Assembly (NCBI GenBank): GCA_017512095.1
Contig: JAFWHC010000007.1
Span: 1 to 64,000 of the forward strand
Origin: Candidatus Saccharimonadota bacterium
GTDB taxonomy: Bacteria > Patescibacteriota > Saccharimonadia > Saccharimonadales > Saccharimonadaceae
Reading direction: 5' to 3'
DNA length: 64,000 nt
Shown: positions 6,571-15,825 of the stretch, one piece after another
How positions within the stretch are numbered: position 1 is the first letter of the stretch
Layout: every line of letters starts with the position of its first letter
The notes under the pieces: generated by a model
Told to the model about the DNA's origin: nothing
Databases searched by the model: none
Seen by the model: the letters and a program-made list of their open reading frames with translations, nothing else
Translations under genes and position numbers: made by a program

Positions 6571-7896
6571 TTAGAGGTCTCTGAAGATATACGTATAGTC
6601 AAGTTCGGGTGGGCGCGAGGAAAGGTTGACGAGATTGTGGTAAGACAAGTTGACTTCGTAGAGCTTTTTGAAAGCGTGGAATTTTTCGCGGTAGCGGTCA
6701 AAGAATTCTTCAGTATCCTTGACGTAGGCTTCGGCGATGCCGCCCTCGGAGGGTGTGTTGAAGTCGTGCAAGTCGACTGAGTGCTGGTGGATGATGTGAC
6801 CGGACTGGAGCGAGTTGTCGGCGGGGTAGACGGAAAGCATGACGACTTCTTCGCCGAGGTTGGCGAGGCGGATAACGCGATCGAGCCTCAACGCAACGTT
6901 GACGTTAAATTCGGCGCAGATGTCTGCCAAGCCGTTTTTGATGAGACTTTCGACGAAGTCGATGCGTTTTTCGAGGTTTTGATAGAATTCGTGGTCGTTC
7001 CTAATGATGGCTTCAAGTTGAACTATGTTGTCGTGGTTGTAAAAGTAGCTGTGACCTTTGTAATAGACGGAGATGGGGTCGTCAAAGGGGCTGGCGGTGA
7101 CGATGTGACGGATGCGACAGATTTCTCGGAATTTTTCCGAGAGAGTGTCGAGCCGGTCGGCGTAGTCGACACGGTGAGCCTTTGACTCCTCTTCGGCAGC
7201 GGTGAGCGGGCGGACGTAGTGGGTTTCAGAAGCGTTGAAGTCAACGGCGTGGTGGAGTTTTTCCTGAAATAATTGAGCGAAGAGCGCTCTATCCTCGTCT
7301 GCCGAAGTCGGGTGGGAGATGACAAGTTCGTGATTGAGGTCGAGCCGACTGCCGATGGGCAGGACGGCGTAGAGCTGGAAATGCTTGTCCTCATGGCGAA
7401 AGAATTTGACGTTGGGGTCATCTTTTAGCCATTCGCAAATGCCGCTAGGCTCGTTGACCGACAACAAAACGTCACTAGCGTCTTTGGGCTCGGTGAGGAA
7501 AAAGATGCGTCCGAGCTGGTTGTCGTGGTAGTTGCCAAAGTGGAGTGAACCGTGCAACAGATCGGGAAAAATGAAGCGCGAGTCGAAACGCGCATCTTCG
7601 AGGTCGAAAAAGTAGTCGACGCTACCTTGTGGATGGACGTAGAACATGTCTTTGCTTTGTGCAAAAGTGAGGTTAGAGCCTTCTTCGCCATAATCGGGAT
7701 GAAAAAGGTAGTTGGCGTTCTCGAACCAGGCGCGGTTGCGATAAGCGAGACCGCAGATATTGCCGTTTACCTCGAGAAACTCGGCGAGGTTGGCATGGCG
7801 TTTTTGAGGCACGATGGGTGCTTTGGGCGGTTCGATGGAAGGTTCGCCGGAGCGGACAAGGAATTTTTCTTTAGGAAAGCGCGAGAGTCTTTTCAA
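6571..7896 (-). CDS. Hypothetical protein, 441 aa
   Basis: I recognise no family. The protein is long, soluble-looking and rich in aromatic residues, His and Asp, with no signal peptide or membrane helix. Blocks such as HYVRPLTAAEEESKAHRVD and RIDFVESLIKNGL suggest helical segments in the second half. The frame opens at an ATG at 7926. However, AAAGAGGTGA lies 5 nt before a TTG at 7896 that begins LKRLSRFPKEK, so I prefer the TTG start. A promoter (TTTACT-N17-TATAAA) sits inside the rpoC terminator, and a strong terminator follows. It is a single-gene unit. Confidence 0.8.
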   Translation of the reverse strand: MKRLSRFPKEKFLVRSGEPSIEPPKAPIVPQKRHANLAEFLEVNGNICGLAYRNRAWFENANYLFHPDYGEEGSNLTFAQSKDMFYVHPQGSVDYFFDLEDARFDSRFIFPDLLHGSLHFGNYHDNQLGRIFFLTEPKDASDVLLSVNEPSGICEWLKDDPNVKFFRHEDKHFQLYAVLPIGSRLDLNHELVISHPTSADEDRALFAQLFQEKLHHAVDFNASETHYVRPLTAAEEESKAHRVDYADRLDTLSEKFREICRIRHIVTASPFDDPISVYYKGHSYFYNHDNIVQLEAIIRNDHEFYQNLEKRIDFVESLIKNGLADICAEFNVNVALRLDRVIRLANLGEEVVMLSVYPADNSLQSGHIIHQHSVDLHDFNTPSEGGIAEAYVKDTEEFFDRYREKFHAFKKLYEVNLSYHNLVNLSSRPPELDYTYIFRDL

Positions 7897-7957
7897 AATA
7901 ATCACCTCTTTCTGTAAAAAATACAAGCTGGATAGCTATAAGATATTTATACCATAA

Positions 7958-7989
7958 AAATAGGGAGAAGTAAATCTTTCTCCCTATTT
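7958..7989 (-). terminator. rpoC terminator whose loop carries the next gene's -35 box
   Basis: AAATAGGGAGAA (7958-7969) is perfectly complementary to TTCTCCCTATTT (7978-7989). The minus-strand transcript ends in a U-rich stretch. The loop reads AGATTTAC on the minus strand, and TTTACT there lies 17 nt upstream of TATAAA, the likely promoter of the 6571 gene. Confidence 0.8.
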
Positions 7990-8003
7990 CACTGGTTTTT
8001 GTT

Positions 8004-11000
8004 TTACATGCCTTCGATGTCGGCTTCGGTTGGGCCTTCCGGCTCGGTTTCGACAGCGAGCGGATGGACACCAGTACCAACAGGAATCTTGCGGCCGATG
8101 ATGACGTTCTCTTTGAGACCGTGGAGGTGATCGACGCGGCCGTTGATGGCGGCGTTGATAAGAACACGGGTCGTATCCTGGAAGGAAGCGGCAGAGAGGA
8201 ACGAATCAGACCAGATGGAAACCTTGGTGATACCGAGGAGGAGATGATCGAAGGAAGCAGGGGTTTTGCCTTCGGCTTCGAGTTCTTTGTTCTCGTTTTC
8301 GACAGCGGCGCGGCCGACAATATCGCCAGCGACAAAGCTGGAGTCGCCAGATTCGGTGATCATGACGCGGTTAAACATTTGGCGAATGATAACTTCGAAA
8401 TGTTTGCTGGAGATTTCGTGGCCCTGAGCAGCATAGACGGACATAACATCGTTCATGATGTAGCGTTCGGTTGCTTCGGTTCCCTTGTAGCGCAAGAGAT
8501 CTTGGAGATTGAGGGAGCCGGTTGTGAGACGATCACCAGCTTTGACAATGTCGTCGGTCTTAACAACAAGTTCGGCGCTGTTTGGAATCTCGAGGCGAGC
8601 GGGCGAACCAGCTTCACCAACGAGGATGATTGCACCGTCGACTAGCTGAGCGTTGGCATCGAATGGAGCAACAATTGGTTCGGCGTCGTTGTCTTTGGCG
8701 GCGATTACGTCACCGGTTTTAACCGTGGCACCATCTTTTACTTTAGCTTTGCGACCATCGAGCTCGATGCGGGTCGTTTCGCCGGTTTGCGGAGTGATGG
8801 TGACGATGTAGTGATTGCCATCTTCGTGGGCTTCGACAAGACCGTCGATTGGAGTAATCCAAGCCTGACCTTTCGGGTTTCTGGCTTCGAGAAGCTCTTC
8901 GACGCGCGGAAGACCGCGGGCGATAGCGCCAGAACCGGCGACGCCGGAGCCGTGCTTCGTATCGAGGGTGAGCTGGGTGCCCGGTTCACCGAGAGATTGC
9001 GCAGCGATAACACCGACAGGTTGGTTAGCTTCGACGAGTTCACGAGTGGACATGTCGACGCCATAGGCCTTTCTTGGAACGCCGCCAACTGCAGTGGTGG
9101 TGAGGACGGATTGAATCTTGACGGATTCAATGTTATCGTCGGTTTCGAGCTGCATGGCCATTTCTGGCGTGATGAGCTGGTCGGCTTCGAGGTAGCCTGG
9201 GATAGCTTCGGCGGTGTAACGGCCGGCGATGCGAATGTGGAAGTCGATACCGGTTTCTTCGGTCTCGTATTTGTAAACGGCAAAGCCGGGGTCGTAAGCT
9301 TCTTCGTCGGTTGTGAAGACGTCTTGAGCGACATCGACGAGACGACGAGTGAGGTAGCCAGAGTCGGCAGTACGGAGAGCCGTAGAAACCTGACCTTGGC
9401 GGGCGCCACGAGTCGCGATGAAGGATTCGAGGGTGTTCAAGCCTTCTTTGTAGGAAGATTTGACCGGGAGCTCGATTTCGTTGTTGTTAATGTCGACCAT
9501 GATGCCGATTTCGGCGGAGGCGAGCTTGATGTTTGAGACGGAGCCACGAGCGCCGGAGTTGACCATGACGGCGATGTCGGTGTCGAGGTCGGCAAGCTTA
9601 TTCTTCAAGAACGTCGAAATGCGGTCGTCGATATTGCGCCAAGTTTTAACCGTGAGGTTCTTGCGTTCTTCTTCGGTTAGGAGCCCTTCGGCGAATTGCT
9701 CTTGAATCTGAGCAGTGGTTGCATCACCTTCGGCGATGAAATCAGCGATTTCTGGATAAGTCGGGTAATCGTCCTTAGAAGTCGACACGCTGGCAATGGT
9801 TTCGTACTCGAAGGCGAGATTCTTGATGGCATCGGCAGTCTTGACGGTAGTCTCAGCGCCGTAGATATCGAAGATATCAGCCATGACTTTCTTGAGCTGC
9901 TTGGAAGTCTGGACGGAGTTATCGAACGGATAATCTTCCGGGAGCACCTCGTTAAAGATGACGCGACCGAGAGTAGTGTTTCTGATTTCTTTTTTAGCGA
10001 AGACGCGGATTGGCGTTTGGAGGGCGATGAGACCTTTATCATAGGCCATTTCGGCTTCGTAAATTGACGAGAAAGCGTGAACCTTGTTGGTGTCGGTGCC
10101 AGGTTTGTTGTAAGTTAAGTAGTAGATACCGAGAACAACGTCCTGGTAGATTGCGAGTACTGGAGCGCCGTCGGCAGGCTTCAAGAGGTTTTTGGTGGCG
10201 GACATAAGTTCGCGAGCCTCGGCCTGAGCAGCGTCGGAAAGTGGCAAATGGACAGCCATTTGGTCACCATCGTAGTCGGCGTTGAAACCGGAAGCGACGA
10301 GCGGGTGGAGCTGGATAGCTTTACCGTCGATGAGTTTAGGCTGGAAGGCTTGGACAGAAAGACGGTGAAGAGACGGAGCGCGGTTCAAAAGAACGTAGCG
10401 GCCTTGAATTACTTCGTCGAGCGCATCCCAGACAACGGCTTCGCCGGCTTCAATCATGCGAGAGGCGGCGCGAATGTTGGCGGCTTGCTCTTTGGAGATG
10501 AGCCAGCTAATGACGAACGGCTTAAAGAGTTCGAGCGCCATTTGCTTCGGAAGGCCACATTCGTTAAGCTTGAGTTCTGGACCAACGACGATGACGGAGC
10601 GGCCAGAGTAGTCGACGCGTTTGCCGAGAAGGTTTTGGCGGAAGCGACCTTGTTTGCCTTTGAGAAGGTCGGAAAGGGATTTGAGCTTTCGTTTGCCGTT
10701 TTGAGTGGCTGCGGTGCGGTTGCCGTGCGAAGCGGAGTTGTCGATAAGAGCATCGACGGCTTCTTGAAGCATGCGCATTTCGTTGCGGCAAATAACTTCC
10801 GGAGCGTTGAGATCGAGCAATTTCTTGAGACGGTTATTACGGTTGATGACGCGACGGTAAAGGTCGTTAAGATCGGATGTCGCGAAACGGCCGCCTGGGA
10901 GAGAAATCATCGGGCGAAGATCTGGAGGAATGACCGGGATGACCGTTAGGACGAGGTCGTTCGGTTTGATGCCGGCAGATTGCATGCCTTCGAGGATTTT

Positions 11001-11831
11001 AAGACGCTTGGCAATTTTCTTGGCTTTTTGACCTTTAGCTTCGGCTTCCTCTTCTTTAAGAGTATTAATGAGGAGATCGAGATCGATTTCGTCGAGCATC
11101 TTTTTAATGGCAGTAGCGCCCATGTCGACTTCGATTAGATCTTCATATTCTTCAGGAAGATTGCGGTAGTCGACCTCGGTGATGACGGAACCTTTATGGA
11201 AGCTTTCGAGGAGGGTTTTGCGTTTAACGAAATCGCTGTTTAGCTCTTCGAGTTCTTTGGAACGAGCTTCTGCAAGCGCATGAACATCAGCGCCTTCAAC
11301 GGCAGATTCTTTGTCGTATCTGGCGGCGATAGCTAAACGAGCAGCCTCGGTTTGAGCTTCAAGATCATCAAGGACTTTGTCAATTTCTTCATCCTTCGCG
11401 GAAGTGATGAGATAGGTCGCAAAGTAGATGACCTTTTCGATGTTCTTGACGGTCAAGTCAAGCAGAATCGAAAGTGCAGATGGCGTGCCGCGCATAAACC
11501 AGATGTGGGTAACCGGAGCCGCTAAGGTAATGTGACCCATGCGCTCGCGGCGCGTGATGCTCTTTGTAACGAGGTTGCCTTCTTTGTCGACGGCAGCTTC
11601 GCGAGAGCGAACGCCTTTGAGTTTGGCATCGTGCGGGTTAATATCTTTTACCGGGCCGAAAATCCGTTCGCAGAACAAACCGTCGCGTTCGGGTTTTTGG
11701 GTGCGGTAGTTGATGGTTTCTGGTTTGGTGACTTCGCCGTAACTCCAGTTTAAGATGTCGGCGGCGGAGGCAACGCTCAAGCGAATCGAATCGAAATCGC
11801 TGGCGCTAATATAATTATCTGCCCAAGCCAT
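8004..11831 (-). CDS. rpoC: DNA-directed RNA polymerase subunit beta'
   Basis: This 1275-residue beta' subunit has the invariant active-site motif NADYDGDQMAVHLPLS (about residue 505-520). It also has the RQNLLGKRVDYSGRSVI block and the bridge-helix/trigger-loop regions. The two zinc sites normal in bacteria look lost. After C54 in FCERIFGPVKD the expected CxCx(12)CxxC is replaced by INPHDAK...VDKEGNLVTK. At about residues 906-926 the second site reads SVLTTTAVGGVPRKAYG, where Cys are expected. The rpoB stop is 1 nt upstream, and GGAGAACTAAC within the rpoB end serves as ribosome-binding site. A strong terminator follows the gene. Confidence 0.98.
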   Translation of the reverse strand: MAWADNYISASDFDSIRLSVASAADILNWSYGEVTKPETINYRTQKPERDGLFCERIFGPVKDINPHDAKLKGVRSREAAVDKEGNLVTKSITRRERMGHITLAAPVTHIWFMRGTPSALSILLDLTVKNIEKVIYFATYLITSAKDEEIDKVLDDLEAQTEAARLAIAARYDKESAVEGADVHALAEARSKELEELNSDFVKRKTLLESFHKGSVITEVDYRNLPEEYEDLIEVDMGATAIKKMLDEIDLDLLINTLKEEEAEAKGQKAKKIAKRLKILEGMQSAGIKPNDLVLTVIPVIPPDLRPMISLPGGRFATSDLNDLYRRVINRNNRLKKLLDLNAPEVICRNEMRMLQEAVDALIDNSASHGNRTAATQNGKRKLKSLSDLLKGKQGRFRQNLLGKRVDYSGRSVIVVGPELKLNECGLPKQMALELFKPFVISWLISKEQAANIRAASRMIEAGEAVVWDALDEVIQGRYVLLNRAPSLHRLSVQAFQPKLIDGKAIQLHPLVASGFNADYDGDQMAVHLPLSDAAQAEARELMSATKNLLKPADGAPVLAIYQDVVLGIYYLTYNKPGTDTNKVHAFSSIYEAEMAYDKGLIALQTPIRVFAKKEIRNTTLGRVIFNEVLPEDYPFDNSVQTSKQLKKVMADIFDIYGAETTVKTADAIKNLAFEYETIASVSTSKDDYPTYPEIADFIAEGDATTAQIQEQFAEGLLTEEERKNLTVKTWRNIDDRISTFLKNKLADLDTDIAVMVNSGARGSVSNIKLASAEIGIMVDINNNEIELPVKSSYKEGLNTLESFIATRGARQGQVSTALRTADSGYLTRRLVDVAQDVFTTDEEAYDPGFAVYKYETEETGIDFHIRIAGRYTAEAIPGYLEADQLITPEMAMQLETDDNIESVKIQSVLTTTAVGGVPRKAYGVDMSTRELVEANQPVGVIAAQSLGEPGTQLTLDTKHGSGVAGSGAIARGLPRVEELLEARNPKGQAWITPIDGLVEAHEDGNHYIVTITPQTGETTRIELDGRKAKVKDGATVKTGDVIAAKDNDAEPIVAPFDANAQLVDGAIILVGEAGSPARLEIPNSAELVVKTDDIVKAGDRLTTGSLNLQDLLRYKGTEATERYIMNDVMSVYAAQGHEISSKHFEVIIRQMFNRVMITESGDSSFVAGDIVGRAAVENENKELEAEGKTPASFDHLLLGITKVSIWSDSFLSAASFQDTTRVLINAAINGRVDHLHGLKENVIIGRKIPVGTGVHPLAVETEPEGPTEADIEGM

Positions 11832-11832
11832 G

Positions 11833-14800
11833 TTAGTTCTCCTCTCCGAGGTCGTTTGTTTCGTCGCCCTCTGTTATTGACATGCCCTCTTCTTCTAGTG
11901 ATTCTCTGCCTTCTTCAGTGTCAAGGTCCGTGATTTCAGGGGCAGTTTCGGCCTTGTGTTGGTTGTAAATTTTTTGATCGTCGTTTTCTTTTTCGATAGC
12001 GCGAGAAGTTTCTTCGATAACATCGGAGGCATCGGTCATTTCGCCGTGGTCTAAGAGATCGACTTTGAGACCGAGACCTTGAAGTTCTTTGACGAGAACG
12101 TTAAAGCCTTCTGGGAGCTTCGGACCCTCGATTGGTTCGTGTTTGATGATGGACTCGTAAGCCTTAGCACGACCGTAAACGTCATCGGACTTAATCGTGA
12201 GCATCTCTTGGAGCGTAGTGGCGGCGCCGTAAGCTTCGAGCGCCCAAACTTCCATTTCTCCGAAGCGCTGGCCACCGTTTTGGGCCTTGCCGCCGAGTGG
12301 CTGTTGGGTAACCATGGTGTATGGACCAGTGGAGCGAGCGTGAATTTTGTCTTCGACCATGTGGTGAAGTTTAATCATGTGCATCACGCCGACAGAAGTT
12401 TTTTCGTTGAACGGCTCACCGGTGAGACCGTCGTAAAGCTGGACGCGTCCGTCGTGAGAGAAGCCGGCTTTTTCGAGCTCTTTAGAGATGGTCTCGTCGG
12501 ATACGCCATTGAAAGACGGCGTGGCGACTTTGTAACCGAGGGCGCGAGCAGCCATACCGAGGTGAGTTTCGAAAAGCTGACCAAGGTTCATACGGCTCGG
12601 CACGCCCATTGGGCTTAAGAGGATATCGACAGGGGTACCATCGGCCATAAATGGCATGTCTTCGACCGGAAGGATGCGGGAGACGACGCCTTTGTTACCG
12701 TGACGACCAGCAAGCTTATCGCCGACATCAATTTTGCGCATTTCGGCGACAAAGATTTTAATTTGCATGATGACGCCGGCTTTGAGGTCGTGACCTTGTT
12801 CGCGAGTGTAAACGCGGACGTCAATAACCTTGCCGCTACCGCCGTTCATGCGAACGGACGTGTCGCGAACGTCTTTGGCTTTTTCGCCGAAGATGGCGCG
12901 AAGAAGACGTTCCTCGGAGCTGAGTTCTTGCTCGCCCTTTGGCGTAATCTTACCGACGAGAATGTCGCCAGTTGAGACTTCGGAGCCAACGGTGACGATG
13001 CCATCTTCGCCAAGATGGCGGAGAGAATGCTCGCTGACGTTAGGGATGTCGCGAGTGATTTGTTCAGGACCGAGTTTGGTTTCGCGAACTTCGACGTCGT
13101 AATCTTTGATGTTGATCGAAGTGAGTTCGTCGTCTTCGACGAGGCGAGATGAAATGACGATGGCGTCATCCATGTTGTAACCGCGCCAAGGCATGAAGGC
13201 AACGAGAAGATCTTTACCGAGAGCGAGCTCGCCATCGGTGACGGAAGCGCCCTCAATAAGGACGTCGCCTTTTTTGACTTTCTGACCGCGGACGACTTTG
13301 GTGCGCATGTTGTAGCAGCGGTCGTCGTTGTTTTTCTCAAAGTGAACAAGTGGGTATTCTTTTTCGCTCTTGTCGGCGTATTTGACGATGACAGAGATGC
13401 CGTCGGCTTTTTTGACTTCACCATCGCCTTCGGCAAAGACGATTTGGGAGAGGTTTTTGGCGACTTCCCCTTCGATGCCGGTACCGACAACTGGTGCGTC
13501 GGTGTGAAGGAGAGGGACAGCTTGTTTCTGCATGGCGCAGGCCATGAGAGAGCGGTCAACGCGGTTCTTTTCGACGAACGGAATGAGCGAGGCGGAGACA
13601 CCGAGAATTTCCTTGTGGGCGGCGTCGACGTGAGTGACACGAGATGATTCAACTTGAGCTGGGCGACCGTGGACGCGGGCGGAGACGTAAGTGTCGATGA
13701 ACTTGCCATCTTTGTCGATTTTGACGGAGGCGTCGGCGATTACCATTTCGTCTTCGGCGCTGGCGTCGACGTAAACAACTTCGTTTGTAACTTTGCCGTT
13801 TTTAACGACGCGGTATGGTGCTTCGATGAAACCGTATTCGTTGATGCGAGCATAAGTTGCAAGGTTAAGCACGAGACCGACGTTGCCACCTTCTGGGGTT
13901 TCGACGGTGCAGATGCGGCCGTAATGAGTTGGGTGAGCATCGCGAACATCGAAGCCGGCGCGCTCACGCGTGAGGCCACCAGGCCCCATGGAGCTGAGAC
14001 GGCGCTTGTGAGAAAGTTCAGCGAAGGGGTTGGTTTCGTCCATGAGCTGTGAAAGCTGAGAAGATGCAAAGAATTCTTTAACGGCGGCGACAACTGGGCG
14101 AGAGTTGAGAAGCTGAGAAGGGGTAACTTCTTCAGGGTTCGCCATGGACATGCGGTCCAAAATGTTCCTTTGTAGACGGAGCATGCCGAGGCGGAATTGA
14201 CGCTGAACGAGCTCGCCAACGAGTTTGATGCGGCGGTTTGCAAGAGAGTCGATGTCATCCGCGGGGTCTTGAGTGACGTTGAGGCGGATGATTTCGCTGA
14301 TGATGGCGATCAAATCCTTCATCTGGAGCGTGCGGTGTTCGCTGTCGTTTGGCGTGTCGAAACCAAGTCTTTGGTTGATTTTGAAACGACCAACGCGAGA
14401 ATAATCGTAGCGCTTGTAATCAAAGAAAGTGCGTTCGATCATGTCTTTTGCGTTTTCGACGGTGGCAAGATCGCCTGGGCGGAGACGACGATAGACCTCA
14501 ATGAGGGCTTCCGACTGACCGCGAGTGGTGTCTTTTTCGAGCGTAGCGTCGATATAGGCCATGCTTTCTTCGTCAAGGTTGGCGAATTTGGCCTTAATGT
14601 CGCTGTTTTTAGCGATGCCGAGAGCGCGAAGAAGGGTTGTGACTGGAATCTTGCGACGGCGGTCGATTTTGACGTAGATGGCGTCGGTTTGGGCGGTTTC
14701 AAATTCGAGCCAAGCCCCACGGCCTGGGATGATTTTGGCGCCATAGTAGCGACGTTCGCCGATGCGATCGGCGGTGAAAAAGACGCCAGCAGAACGAATG

Positions 14801-15201
14801 AGCTGAGAAACGATAACACGCTCGGTGCCGTTGATGATGAAGGTGGCACGGTCGGTCATCCATGGGTAGTCACCGAAGAAAATGTCTTGTTCCTTCTTTT
14901 CGCCGGTGATTTTGTTCTCGAGCTCGACGATGACGTGGAGCGGAGCGTCGTAGGTGGTTAAGTTGTATTTTGCTTCGCGTTCAGATTCGGACGGCTCTTT
15001 AAAGTAATAATCTTTAAAGCGGAGCGAGAGTTTTTGCTTTGTGTAATCCTCGATAGGATTAAGCTCGGTAAAAACCTCGCGGAGTCCGGATTTGACGAAA
15101 TCTTCCCAGCTGTCCTTTTGATGAGCGATAAGGTCAGGGATGGGGAGAGCTTGGTCGCCTTCAGTGAAGAAAACGCGGCCAGAGGTGGTGGTAGATTTCA
15201 C
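11833..15201 (-). CDS. rpoB: DNA-directed RNA polymerase subunit beta
   Basis: This is an 1122-residue beta subunit. Landmarks are SQLSQLMDETNPFAELSHKRR (the rifampicin-binding region), GPGGLTRERAGFDVRD, and near the C-terminus GGKAQNGGQRFGEMEVWALEAYGA. The C-terminal tail beyond the conserved end is acidic (about 80 residues, rich in Glu and Asp). The start is a GTG (MKSTTTSGR) after AAAGGATTTTC. It is the first gene of an rpoB-rpoC operon driven by TTGCAA-N17-TATAGT. The 5' leader of about 120 nt holds two hairpins. No rplJ/rplL lies upstream, in contrast to many bacteria. Confidence 0.98.
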   Translation of the reverse strand: MKSTTTSGRVFFTEGDQALPIPDLIAHQKDSWEDFVKSGLREVFTELNPIEDYTKQKLSLRFKDYYFKEPSESEREAKYNLTTYDAPLHVIVELENKITGEKKEQDIFFGDYPWMTDRATFIINGTERVIVSQLIRSAGVFFTADRIGERRYYGAKIIPGRGAWLEFETAQTDAIYVKIDRRRKIPVTTLLRALGIAKNSDIKAKFANLDEESMAYIDATLEKDTTRGQSEALIEVYRRLRPGDLATVENAKDMIERTFFDYKRYDYSRVGRFKINQRLGFDTPNDSEHRTLQMKDLIAIISEIIRLNVTQDPADDIDSLANRRIKLVGELVQRQFRLGMLRLQRNILDRMSMANPEEVTPSQLLNSRPVVAAVKEFFASSQLSQLMDETNPFAELSHKRRLSSMGPGGLTRERAGFDVRDAHPTHYGRICTVETPEGGNVGLVLNLATYARINEYGFIEAPYRVVKNGKVTNEVVYVDASAEDEMVIADASVKIDKDGKFIDTYVSARVHGRPAQVESSRVTHVDAAHKEILGVSASLIPFVEKNRVDRSLMACAMQKQAVPLLHTDAPVVGTGIEGEVAKNLSQIVFAEGDGEVKKADGISVIVKYADKSEKEYPLVHFEKNNDDRCYNMRTKVVRGQKVKKGDVLIEGASVTDGELALGKDLLVAFMPWRGYNMDDAIVISSRLVEDDELTSINIKDYDVEVRETKLGPEQITRDIPNVSEHSLRHLGEDGIVTVGSEVSTGDILVGKITPKGEQELSSEERLLRAIFGEKAKDVRDTSVRMNGGSGKVIDVRVYTREQGHDLKAGVIMQIKIFVAEMRKIDVGDKLAGRHGNKGVVSRILPVEDMPFMADGTPVDILLSPMGVPSRMNLGQLFETHLGMAARALGYKVATPSFNGVSDETISKELEKAGFSHDGRVQLYDGLTGEPFNEKTSVGVMHMIKLHHMVEDKIHARSTGPYTMVTQQPLGGKAQNGGQRFGEMEVWALEAYGAATTLQEMLTIKSDDVYGRAKAYESIIKHEPIEGPKLPEGFNVLVKELQGLGLKVDLLDHGEMTDASDVIEETSRAIEKENDDQKIYNQHKAETAPEITDLDTEEGRESLEEEGMSITEGDETNDLGEEN

Positions 15202-15229
15202 GAAAATCCTTTATGGTGTTAGATTTGAT

Positions 15230-15292
15230 GTTATCTTTAGCGCCGAAGATAACTGCCAGATTTTTATGACGAAGGTCGCCGGCCTTTGTCAT
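15230..15292 (-). promoter_or_regulatory. Structured 5' leader of rpoBC
   Basis: Two consecutive stem-loops lie between the promoter and the rpoB start. ATGAC-AAAGG pairs with CCTTC-GTCAT (15266-15292), and GTTATCTT pairs with AAGATAAC (15230-15253). Neither has a U-tract, so they are not simple terminators. They could bind a protein or control translation of rpoB. That role is inference. Confidence 0.5.
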
Positions 15293-15326
15293 GTCAAAAA
15301 ATTGGCATACTGCTTCTTAATTATAA

Positions 15327-15364
15327 ACTATATCAAAAAATAGCCTGTTTTGCAAGGCTATTTT
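15327..15364 (-). promoter_or_regulatory. rpoB promoter embedded in the khpA terminator
   Basis: Minus strand: -35 TTGCAA (15350-15355), 17 nt, -10 TATAGT (15327-15332). The -35 lies in the loop of a hairpin formed by AAAATAGCCT (15337-15346) and AGGCTATTTT (15355-15364). On the minus strand that hairpin is followed by TTTTTTG and so is the likely terminator of khpA. Confidence 0.75.
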
Positions 15365-15370
15365 TAGTTT

Positions 15371-15739
15371 TTAGATATCGAGGTCATCGAGGTCGGCGAG
15401 TTCAGCGCGAGTTTTTTCGGCGAGATCGTCGTTTTCCTGAGGCTCATCGACATTTGGAGCGACGGTTTTAGCGGGCTCAGTGGCGGGTTCTTCGTCGCCG
15501 TTGACGATTTTAAGATTGTAGCGAGCGTCGTTTTTGGTGCCGAGGGCACGAAGGAGCGTGCGAATACTCTGGGCGGTGGCGCCGCGTTTGCCAATGACGC
15601 GACCAACATCTTCTGGGTCGACAGAGAGGGTTAAGAGGACGCCTTTTTCGTCGATTTTGCGTTCGACTGCGACTTTTTCGGGATTGTTCACGAGGGTTTT
15701 GACGATGTATTCGACAAATTGTTGGTCAATGGTAGCCAT
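15371..15739 (-). CDS. khpA: KH-domain RNA-binding protein KhpA (YlqC-like)
   Basis: This 122-residue protein has a single KH domain (about residues 1-75) with the GxxG loop in DVGRVIGKRGATAQSIRTLL. An acidic tail of about 45 residues follows. KhpA proteins bind RNA with KhpB and affect cell division and elongation genes in Gram-positive bacteria. The frame can begin 4 codons earlier, but GGAGAAAAC is placed correctly for the ATG of MATIDQQ. It lies downstream of rpsP with one membrane-protein gene in between, a variation on the common rpsP-khpA pair. Confidence 0.92.
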   Translation of the reverse strand: MATIDQQFVEYIVKTLVNNPEKVAVERKIDEKGVLLTLSVDPEDVGRVIGKRGATAQSIRTLLRALGTKNDARYNLKIVNGDEEPATEPAKTVAPNVDEPQENDDLAEKTRAELADLDDLDI

Positions 15740-15800
15740 TGTTTTCTCCATGTTAAGTTGTATATATAATATATTAACACAAAATGCATAAAAATGAAAA

Positions 15801-15820
15801 ATCCCGCCGTTTGGCGGGAA
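15801..15820 (-). terminator. Terminator after the 15826 gene
   Basis: TCCCGCC and GGCGGGA form a stem with a 4-nt loop at 15802-15819. On the minus strand it is followed by TTTTTC. Confidence 0.8.
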
Positions 15821-15825
15821 ATAGG

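Noticed and set aside
8064-10949. Long plus-strand open frames opposite rpoC (8064-8645, 8787-9536, 10248-10949) and similar ones opposite rpoB and leuS
   Set aside because: They mirror the codon structure of the real minus-strand genes, have no promoter or Shine-Dalgarno and encode compositionally biased proteins (Val/Phe/Asp/Gly-rich), typical of antisense shadows.
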